Of a stretch of 19,960 nucleotides of DNA, positions 14,809 to 19,960 are shown one piece after another (position 1 is the stretch's first letter; each line of letters starts with the position of its first letter). Below the pieces are notes generated by a model, which was not told where the DNA came from, ran no database searches, and worked only from the letters and a program-made list of their open reading frames with translations. The stretch spans positions 1-19,960 of the forward strand of contig JBQTIR010000060.1 in the NCBI GenBank assembly GCA_052387905.1, read 5' to 3'. Position numbers and translations under genes: made by a program. Source of the stretch: JBQTII01 sp052387905 (GTDB taxonomy: Bacteria > Actinomycetota > Actinomycetes > Sporichthyales > Sporichthyaceae).

Positions 14809-15668
14809 GCGAGGTCCAGGCGGCGATCCGATCCGCCGCGGCACTACTCGCGCAGGCCGGGGTCCCCTCGCCGCGCCACGACGCGGAAGAGCTGGCGGCG
14901 TTCGTCCTCGGCGTTGACCGCCGCGACCTGATCCGCCATACCGGGCTCGACGTGGAACGCTTCGACGCCTTGGTCTCCCAACGTGCCGAGCGCCGGCCGT
15001 TGCAGCATCTGACGGGCCGTGCGTACTTTCGCCATAACGCCCTGGCCGTCGGGCCCGGTGTCTTCATTCCCCGCCCAGAGACTGAAGTGATGGTGGGTCA
15101 GGTGATCGACTGGTGTCGGGCGTTGGAAGGCCCCGCGCGCATTGTCGACCTGTGCACCGGCTCGGGAGTGATCGCGTTGGCGATCGCGACCGAGGTTCGG
15201 GATGCGCAGGTGCACGCCGTCGAACTCGATCCGGGCGCGCACGCCTGGGCCGAACGCAATCTGGCCGGGACCAACGTCGATCTGCGACTCGGCGATGCGG
15301 GCACCGCGTTCGCCGAGCTGGATGGCCTCGTCGACGTCGTGGTCGCCAACCCGCCCTACATTCCGATGGAGGCCTGGGAGTCCGTCGCCGTGGAGGCTCG
15401 CGACCACGACCCGGGACTCGCCCTGTGGGGCGGGGGACGCGACGGTCTCGACCTGATCCGCGCCGTCGAACGCAGCGCTGCTCGCCTGTTGCGACTGGGC
15501 GGGCGGGTAGCGGTCGAGCATGCCGATGCGCAGGGCACCACCGCGCCGGCGGTGTTCGCTGCGACCGGCGCGTGGCGCGAGGTCGCCGACCACACCGATC
15601 TCGCCGGTCGAGACCGCTACGTGAGCGCGATTCGCACTGGTGCCTCACCGTGGGACGCCTGTGGGTGA
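14805..15668 (+). CDS. prmC: Release factor glutamine N5-methyltransferase
   Basis: This 287-residue SAM-dependent enzyme methylates the glutamine of the GGQ motif in release factors. A helical N-terminal domain (about 1-75) binds the factor. The Rossmann domain shows the SAM loop VDLCTGSGVIALAIA and the substrate-binding NPPY at 182-185, diagnostic for HemK/PrmC. The GTG start overlaps the prfA stop, so enzyme and substrate are translationally coupled. Residues after about 275 are variable in the family. Confidence 0.96.
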   Translation: MSEVQAAIRSAAALLAQAGVPSPRHDAEELAAFVLGVDRRDLIRHTGLDVERFDALVSQRAERRPLQHLTGRAYFRHNALAVGPGVFIPRPETEVMVGQVIDWCRALEGPARIVDLCTGSGVIALAIATEVRDAQVHAVELDPGAHAWAERNLAGTNVDLRLGDAGTAFAELDGLVDVVVANPPYIPMEAWESVAVEARDHDPGLALWGGGRDGLDLIRAVERSAARLLRLGGRVAVEHADAQGTTAPAVFAATGAWREVADHTDLAGRDRYVSAIRTGASPWDACG

Positions 15669-15674
15669 ACCGGG

Positions 15675-15705
15675 TTGGCGCACTATGGGCGCTCGGGCCT
15701 AGTTT
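15675..15705 (+). promoter_or_regulatory. Candidate promoter upstream of the Sua5/TsaC gene
   Basis: TTGGCG (15675-15680) and TAGTTT (15700-15705, TAnnnT) are 19 bases apart, slightly long. A 7-bp inverted repeat GGAGTCC (15751-15757) / GGACTCC (15779-15785) in the presumed leader encloses and partly covers the purine-rich ribosome binding region. The 123-base gap after prmC suggests a new transcription unit. Confidence 0.3.
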
Positions 15706-15791
15706 GTGCCCTTGCGCCTCAATGCCGGACACATCAAAGAACTGCGGTGCGGAGTCCTCTGCGCCGGCACCTGGAAAGGGACTCCACCTCC

Positions 15792-16439
15792 ATGCCGCGG
15801 ACCTTCGACTGTGCCGACCCGGACGCCCGCAAGCAAGGTCTGGCCGCAGCCGGTGAGGCCATCACCGCCGGGGACCTGATCATCCTGCCTACCGACACCG
15901 TCTACGGCCTCGGCGCGGACGCCTTCACCCCCGCCGCGGTGGAGTCGCTGCTGCGGGCCAAGGGCCGCGGGCGGGACATGCCGGTGCCGGTGCTCATCGG
16001 GTCCACCCAGACCCTCGACGGCCTCGCCGCCTCCCTCAGCGACACCGCGCGCGATCTGGTGTCCGCCTTCTGGCCGGGTGGGCTGACGCTGGTGTGCCTG
16101 CAGCAGCCCTCGTTGCGGTGGGATCTCGGCGACGCCCGCGGAACCGTTGCGGTGCGGATGCCGCTGCACCCCGTTGCGCTCGAGCTGTTGCGGGCGACGG
16201 GGCCCATGGCGGTCAGCAGTGCCAACCGCTCCGGTAATCCGCCTGCGGTTGACGCGGAGCAGGCCATCAAGGAACTCGGTGGGTCCGTGGCCGTGGTCCT
16301 CGACGCCGGGGCGACGGCCGGCGACGTGCCGTCCACGATCGTCGACGTGACCTCCAGCATCGTGCGCGTACTGCGCATCGGCGCGGTGTCGCTGGAAGAC
16401 CTGCGTTCGGTGGTCCCGGACATCGAGGAAGCGACATGA
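15792..16439 (+). CDS. L-threonylcarbamoyladenylate synthase (Sua5/YrdC/TsaC family)
   Basis: This 215-residue protein makes threonylcarbamoyl-AMP from threonine, bicarbonate and ATP, the first step to the t6A base next to the anticodon of tRNAs that read ANN codons. ILPTDTVYGLGADAF, the KGRGRDMPVPVLIG segment, GTVAVRMP and SSANRSGNP are the family signatures. The length corresponds to the single-domain TsaC/YrdC form without the extra Sua5 C-terminal domain. The ATG at 15792 follows GGAAAGGGA; a 39-codon in-frame extension upstream has no family similarity. The stop overlaps the next gene (ATGA). The location after prmC is conserved in actinobacteria. Confidence 0.93.
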   Translation: MPRTFDCADPDARKQGLAAAGEAITAGDLIILPTDTVYGLGADAFTPAAVESLLRAKGRGRDMPVPVLIGSTQTLDGLAASLSDTARDLVSAFWPGGLTLVCLQQPSLRWDLGDARGTVAVRMPLHPVALELLRATGPMAVSSANRSGNPPAVDAEQAIKELGGSVAVVLDAGATAGDVPSTIVDVTSSIVRVLRIGAVSLEDLRSVVPDIEEAT

Positions 16440-17077
16440 CAGGGTCGCAATTCAGCGTCCTGTTCGTCTCCACCGGCAATGTCTGCCGGTCCCCGCTGGC
16501 AGAGCGGCTCTTGCGTCATGGACTGGCACAGACCGAGGCCAGGCCGTCCTCGTGGTTGCGTGTTGAAAGCGCGGGCACCTGGGGCCACGAGGGGGCCCCG
16601 ATGGAGGCCAATACCGCGCGAGTGCTGTCCGAACTGGGAGCCGATCCGACCGGATTCGTCGCCCGCGAGCTCTCCGCACTGCAGGTCCGCTTGGCCGATC
16701 TCGTCCTGGTGGCGGGTCGTGAACACCACGAGCAGGTGCGTCTGCTCGATCCCCATGCCGCCTCGCGTACCTTCTGCCTCAACGAGTTCGTCCGTCTCGC
16801 GCGGGAGGTCGAGGTCCCCCCGACGATCGCTGCGCAGGCCGCTCGCGTTCCGGATCTGGGCGGACGCGCCCGCGCCCTGGTTTCCGCGGTAGCCGGGGCC
16901 CGCTCGCTGAGATCCCACCTCGACTGCGCCGACGACATCGGCGACCCCTACGGTGCCCCGCTGCATGTCTTCCGGCTGTGCGCGCGCACCATCGCCGACT
17001 CCATCGGCGAGCTCGTCACGACGCTGACCGGGGTCCGGCCCCGGGAATCGGGTCGGGCGCAGCAGGCTGTGGGATAA
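16436..17077 (+). CDS. Low-molecular-weight protein tyrosine phosphatase-like protein lacking the catalytic Cys
   Basis: These 213 residues have the fold signature of low-molecular-weight tyrosine phosphatases. The N-terminal loop reads FVSTGNVCRSP where active enzymes have FVCTGNxCRSP. The nucleophile of the CX5R motif is Ser12 (codon TCC at 16469-16471); Arg18 is kept. The C-terminal DPYG with the general acid candidate D170 is also kept. The protein is longer than Wzb-type enzymes (about 150), with an insertion around residues 115-160. Hydrolysis by the classical cysteinyl-phosphate route should be impossible, so it may bind phosphoprotein without cleaving it or have another role. The gene overlaps the Sua5/TsaC gene by four bases, and wecA follows after six. 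Wzb-like phosphatases often accompany cell-surface polymer genes, which suits the neighbour. The family call is firm; the function is open. Confidence 0.85.
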   Translation: MTGSQFSVLFVSTGNVCRSPLAERLLRHGLAQTEARPSSWLRVESAGTWGHEGAPMEANTARVLSELGADPTGFVARELSALQVRLADLVLVAGREHHEQVRLLDPHAASRTFCLNEFVRLAREVEVPPTIAAQAARVPDLGGRARALVSAVAGARSLRSHLDCADDIGDPYGAPLHVFRLCARTIADSIGELVTTLTGVRPRESGRAQQAVG

Positions 17078-17083
17078 AGGGGC

Positions 17084-18178
17084 GTGCGCGAGTACCTGCT
17101 CACCCTGCTGGTCGCGGCCGCCGCGACCTATCTCACGACCGGGGTGGTACGGCGTAGCGCGGTCACCTTCGGGGTGATGGCGGAGGTCCGGGACCGCGAC
17201 GTGCATGCCGTTCCCACGCCCCGCCTCGGCGGCGTGGCGATGCTGGCGGGGCTGGCGGCCGGGCTGATCGTGGCTGCGGAGCTGCCCTTCCTCGACCGGG
17301 AACTGTTCGCCAACTCCCGGGACCCGTGGGCGCTGCTCGCCGGGGCAGCGATCATCTGTGCGCTGGGGGTGGTGGACGACATCTGGGGACTGGACGCGCT
17401 GACCAAGTTCACCGGGCAGGTCTTCGCCGCCAGCGTCATGGTCGTCATGGGCATCCAGATGACCTACCTGCCGATGCCCGGGACCACCGTGGTCCTGGAC
17501 GCCACGTCGGGCTTCGTGCTCAGCGTGCTGATCGTGGTGGCCACCATCAACGCGGTGAATTTCGTGGACGGCCTCGACGGCCTGCTCGCCGGTATTGCCC
17601 TGACCGCTGCGCTGGCGTTCTTCTCCTATACCTACCTGCTCTCGGTCGAGCAGGGTTTCGACCGGGCGATCTCTCCGTCGCTGTTCTCCGCGCTGCTGGC
17701 AGGCATCTGCCTGGGCTTTCTGCCGCACAACTTCTACCCGGCTCGGATCTTCATGGGGGACTCGGGCTCGATGCTCATCGGGCTGATCCTGGCGGCCTCC
17801 ACAGTGAGTTTCGCCGGCCAGATCGACTTCGGTGCGGTGGACTCGGAGAACGTCTCGCCGGCCCTGCTGCCGCTGCTGTTGCCGTTCGCCGCGATCGCCG
17901 CGCCGTTCCTGGACCTCGTGCTCGCCATCATCCGGCGGACCCGGTCGGGCCGCTCGCCGTTCTCGCCCGACAAGCAACATCTGCACCACCGGTTGCTGGA
18001 GATCGGGCACTCGCACCGGCGGGCGGTGCTGATCATGTACTTCTGGTCGGCGCTGATCGCCTTCGGAGTGGTGGGACTGTCCCTCGTCTCAGCCACCGGG
18101 TGGGCGCTGGCCGCCGTCGGCATTCTGGTGGTCATCGGGGTGCTGCTGCTGCGGCTGCCGGTGGCCCGCGGGGTGTGA
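17084..18178 (+). CDS. wecA: Undecaprenyl/decaprenyl-phosphate GlcNAc-1-phosphate transferase (WecA/Rfe type)
   Basis: This 364-residue multi-pass membrane enzyme of the MraY/WecA family transfers a sugar-1-phosphate from a UDP-sugar to polyprenyl phosphate at the inner face of the membrane, the first step of a surface glycan. In mycobacteria it starts the arabinogalactan linker. About ten hydrophobic segments are visible. Conserved cytoplasmic motifs are D98-D99 in DDIWGLD, NFVDGLDG at 159-166, MGDSG at 224-228 and the WecA-type HLHHR at 299-303. The GTG at 17084 was chosen for its typical N-terminus (MREYLLTLL); the AAAGGGG before it is very close (1 base), so translation may depend on the upstream gene. 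The substrate is inferred from the family; the sugar is not provable here. Confidence 0.9.
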   Translation: MREYLLTLLVAAAATYLTTGVVRRSAVTFGVMAEVRDRDVHAVPTPRLGGVAMLAGLAAGLIVAAELPFLDRELFANSRDPWALLAGAAIICALGVVDDIWGLDALTKFTGQVFAASVMVVMGIQMTYLPMPGTTVVLDATSGFVLSVLIVVATINAVNFVDGLDGLLAGIALTAALAFFSYTYLLSVEQGFDRAISPSLFSALLAGICLGFLPHNFYPARIFMGDSGSMLIGLILAASTVSFAGQIDFGAVDSENVSPALLPLLLPFAAIAAPFLDLVLAIIRRTRSGRSPFSPDKQHLHHRLLEIGHSHRRAVLIMYFWSALIAFGVVGLSLVSATGWALAAVGILVVIGVLLLRLPVARGV

Positions 18179-18220
18179 CCTAAAGCAAGGCCACCCAGGT
18201 CCGGGCAAGCGGCGAACGGG

Positions 18221-18229
18221 TGATAGTTT
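18221..18229 (+). promoter_or_regulatory. Candidate extended -10 promoter of the atp operon
   Basis: TGATAGTTT combines the TGn extension with TAGTTT (TAnnnT). Transcription would begin near 18236 and leave a leader of about 58 bases, which includes the palindrome GTCCGGAC (18233-18240). A TAGTTT element is also seen in the candidate promoter at 15700. No -35 hexamer is apparent. Confidence 0.4.
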
Positions 18230-18293
18230 TCTGTCCGGACGGACGCCTAGCCCCTGCCGGCGCCCGTCCATGCAGTGTCCGAAAGGAGGCGAT

Positions 18294-18566
18294 GTGGCCT
18301 CCGAAAATGAACCTGAAGAAGAACCGACGATCCGGGCGACGGCGCTTGCGCTGGCCGGGATCGGGATGACGAACGCGGTCGCTGCGGTAGGCGGGTGCGC
18401 CCTCGGGTGGCTCGCAGACGCTCAACTCGGCACGACCCCGGTCTTCATCCTGCTCGGCCTCGTCCTAGGTCTGGCATGCGGAATTCTCGTCACCTGGCGA
18501 GAGGTCCGCGCCTACCTCGGCTCGCAGGACCGCGGGGCACCAGGCACAGACGAGGAGGTGGAGTGA
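18294..18566 (+). CDS. AtpZ-like small membrane protein
   Basis: These 90 residues have an acidic N-terminus and two membrane helices (about 13-36 and 43-67), with the pattern GGCALGWLADAQLGTTP between and around them that marks the AtpZ family (small proteins encoded at the head of F-ATPase operons, linked to Mg/Ca uptake or assembly). The GTG at 18294 is preceded by AAAGGAGG with four bases spacing; the ATG at 18270 has no such site. It is the first gene of the atp operon, directly before atpI. The family call is based on the pattern and position. Confidence 0.8.
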   Translation: MASENEPEEEPTIRATALALAGIGMTNAVAAVGGCALGWLADAQLGTTPVFILLGLVLGLACGILVTWREVRAYLGSQDRGAPGTDEEVE

Positions 18567-18568
18567 CG

Positions 18569-18961
18569 ATGGAACGCATCGGCTTGATGAGGGCGAGTAC
18601 CAGCTACAAGTTCTCCGTCCGATTCGCCATCGTGATCGGCATCCTCGGTTTCGTCTTTTGCGCCCTCGTCGACGAGATGGCGATCGGGATCTTCATCTGC
18701 ATCGGGCTCGGCCTGGGCTGGCTCAACACGTCGATGATCGTTCGCTCCACCGCTCGGTTCGCCGAGGCCGGCGAGGCGAACAAGAAGGGCTACATCGGCG
18801 GGGTATTTCAGCGTCTGGCGCTGATCACCATCATCGCGATGGTGATCATGCTCGCCTACCAGCCGGATGGTCTTGCGGTGCTCTTCGGTATTGCGTTCTT
18901 CCAGTTCACGATCATCGGCAGTAGTGCCGGGGTCCTTTTCCGTGAGGTGCGCCAAGGATGA
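18569..18961 (+). CDS. atpI: ATP synthase protein I-like membrane protein
   Basis: These 130 residues hold four hydrophobic segments (about 15-33, 35-55, 80-97 and 100-120) in the order expected of AtpI, which helps assemble the c-ring of the F0 sector in several bacteria. GAGGAGG stands 10 bases before the ATG at 18569. A GTG at 18563, which overlaps the atpZ stop (GTGA), is an alternative start with 4 bases spacing and would add two residues. The stop overlaps the atpB start (ATGA). In M. tuberculosis the equivalent place is held by Rv1303. Confidence 0.82.
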   Translation: MERIGLMRASTSYKFSVRFAIVIGILGFVFCALVDEMAIGIFICIGLGLGWLNTSMIVRSTARFAEAGEANKKGYIGGVFQRLALITIIAMVIMLAYQPDGLAVLFGIAFFQFTIIGSSAGVLFREVRQG

Positions 18962-19800
18962 TCGCGGCAATCAGCCCAGCAGTGGCAGACGCGGTTCTGG
19001 CCGCGGAGATCGAGGTCGGCAAGCACCACAAGGTCACCATCGGCGGTGTCGAGCTCCACATCGACACCATCGCCACCACCTGCATCGCCGGCCTGATCGT
19101 GATCGGGCTGGGCCTGTGGCTGCGCCGCACGGTCACCAGCGGTGTCCCCAGCAAAATCCAGCTGTTCTGGGAGTCCGTGGTCGGCTGGGTCCAGGGCGAG
19201 GTCAACGCCGCGATGGGCAAGACCGCACCGTTCGTGGTCCCGCTCGCGGTGACGCTGTTCTTCTTCATCCTGTTCTGCAACTGGGTCGCGATCCTGCCGG
19301 CGCACGAGTACCTGCCCCCGGCGACCTCGGACGTCAACCTGACCTACGCGATGGCGCTGGTCGTCATCATCTGGGTGCACATCAACGGCATCCGGCAGAA
19401 GGGCAAGTCCTACTTCAGCCACTTCGTGCAGCCCTACAAGGCGCTGCTGCCGCTGAACGTCGTCGAGGAGATCGTCAAGCCGTTCACGCTCGCACTGCGA
19501 CTGTTCGGCAACATCTTCTCCGGCGGGATCATGATCGCGCTGATCGGCCTGATGCCGATCTACGTCGCCCCCGGCTTCAACGCCCTGTGGAAGGTCTTCG
19601 ACCTCGGCATCGGCGTCATCCAGGCCTTCATCTTCGCCCTGCTCACCATCCTCTACTTCGGGATGGCCTCGGCCGGTCACGGGGATGACCACGGCCACGG
19701 CGAGCACGGCCACGACGACCACTCGCACGACGAGCACTCCGGTGAGGTACCCGCACCGGATGCACAGGCGCAGGACCCCAGGGAACTCGCCCACGCCTGA
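18958..19800 (+). CDS. atpB: F0F1 ATP synthase subunit a
   Basis: This 280-residue membrane subunit forms the proton half-channels against the c-ring. Hydrophobic segments lie at about 36-56, 90-114, 126-146, 178-205 and 210-236. The essential arginine of helix 5 is R181 in LALRLFGNIFSGG, which aligns with R210 of E. coli. The final 45 residues are unusual: residues 240-263 contain 8 histidines and 8 acidic residues, followed by a Pro/Ala-rich end. The start overlaps atpI by four bases, and atpE follows after 67 bases. Confidence 0.96.
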   Translation: MIAAISPAVADAVLAAEIEVGKHHKVTIGGVELHIDTIATTCIAGLIVIGLGLWLRRTVTSGVPSKIQLFWESVVGWVQGEVNAAMGKTAPFVVPLAVTLFFFILFCNWVAILPAHEYLPPATSDVNLTYAMALVVIIWVHINGIRQKGKSYFSHFVQPYKALLPLNVVEEIVKPFTLALRLFGNIFSGGIMIALIGLMPIYVAPGFNALWKVFDLGIGVIQAFIFALLTILYFGMASAGHGDDHGHGEHGHDDHSHDEHSGEVPAPDAQAQDPRELAHA

Positions 19801-19867
19801 TGACTTCCGGACCTCCCGGGAATTCGCAACACAGAGCCTGACCTAGAAGAGATAAGGAATCGCAGAC

Positions 19868-19960
19868 ATGGCAGCAGATCCCGCGCTCGTTGAGTCGATC
19901 AAGGTCGCCGGCGGTCTCGTCGGTGGTGGCCTCGCACTCGGCGGCGGCGCCATCGGCGCG
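19868..19960 (+). CDS. atpE: F0F1 ATP synthase subunit c (partial, cut by window end)
   Basis: Only the first 31 codons are present. They encode a short N-terminus (MAADPALVESIK) and the beginning of the glycine-rich first helix (GGLVGGGLALGGGAIGA), the hallmark of the c-ring subunit. AAGGA (19854-19858) stands 9 bases before the ATG. The position after atpB is that of all actinobacterial atp operons. The second helix with the ion-binding carboxylate lies outside the window. Confidence 0.93.
   Translation, partial: MAADPALVESIKVAGGLVGGGLALGGGAIGA

Noticed and set aside
15902..18016. A 704-codon open frame on the minus strand, opposite the Sua5/TsaC gene, the phosphatase gene and wecA
   Set aside because: It runs against three recognised genes and has no recognisable domain; explained by codon bias in GC-rich genes.

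Overview
The window comes from a chromosome of very high GC content. Its gene order (argS, lysA, hom, thrC, thrB, rho, rpmE, prfA, prmC, a Sua5/TsaC gene, wecA, atpI, atpB, atpE) is the conserved actinobacterial block, known for example as Rv1292-Rv1305 in Mycobacterium tuberculosis (order from memory). GTG and TTG starts, a long Arg/Asp/Gln-rich insertion in Rho and a MOB-F relaxase of actinobacterial type agree with an actinobacterium. I cannot name the genus.

Region 1 (about 1-4150) is accessory. An 11-bp inverted repeat at the left edge and a roughly 330-base gene-free stretch with a good promoter candidate precede a complete TrwC-type relaxase-helicase (413-3619). A Phd/YefM-like antitoxin gene on the minus strand (3716-3970) has no recognisable toxin partner. 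It lies next to an inverted repeat and a tandem 11-bp repeat. This region ends at the 3' end of a minus-strand tRNA-Arg(CCG) gene (4154-4225), a common target of integrative elements, so it may be the right end of a mobilizable or conjugative element. No integrase or type IV secretion genes lie in the window.

Region 2 (4226-11084) holds argS, apparently read from a leaderless promoter, and then the aspartate-family amino acid genes lysA, hom, thrC and thrB. A 76-base, nearly perfect long inverted repeat fills most of the argS-lysA gap. hom-thrC-thrB is tightly packed and makes threonine from aspartate semialdehyde.

Region 3 (11085-18178) holds rho with a long structured leader, rpmE followed by a strong hairpin, prfA-prmC (release factor 1 and its glutamine methyltransferase, overlapping), a Sua5/TsaC-family tRNA-modification gene, a low-molecular-weight phosphatase-like gene whose catalytic cysteine is replaced by serine, and a WecA-type glycosyl-phosphate transferase.

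Region 4 (18179-19960) is the start of the F-type ATP synthase operon: atpZ-like, atpI, atpB with a histidine- and acid-rich C-terminal tail, and the first 31 codons of atpE, cut by the window end.

Most of the window is ordinary core genome. The points of interest are the tRNA-associated mobile-element end, the long palindrome upstream of lysA, the apparently dead phosphatase, the 15-bp repeats in rho and the tail of AtpB.
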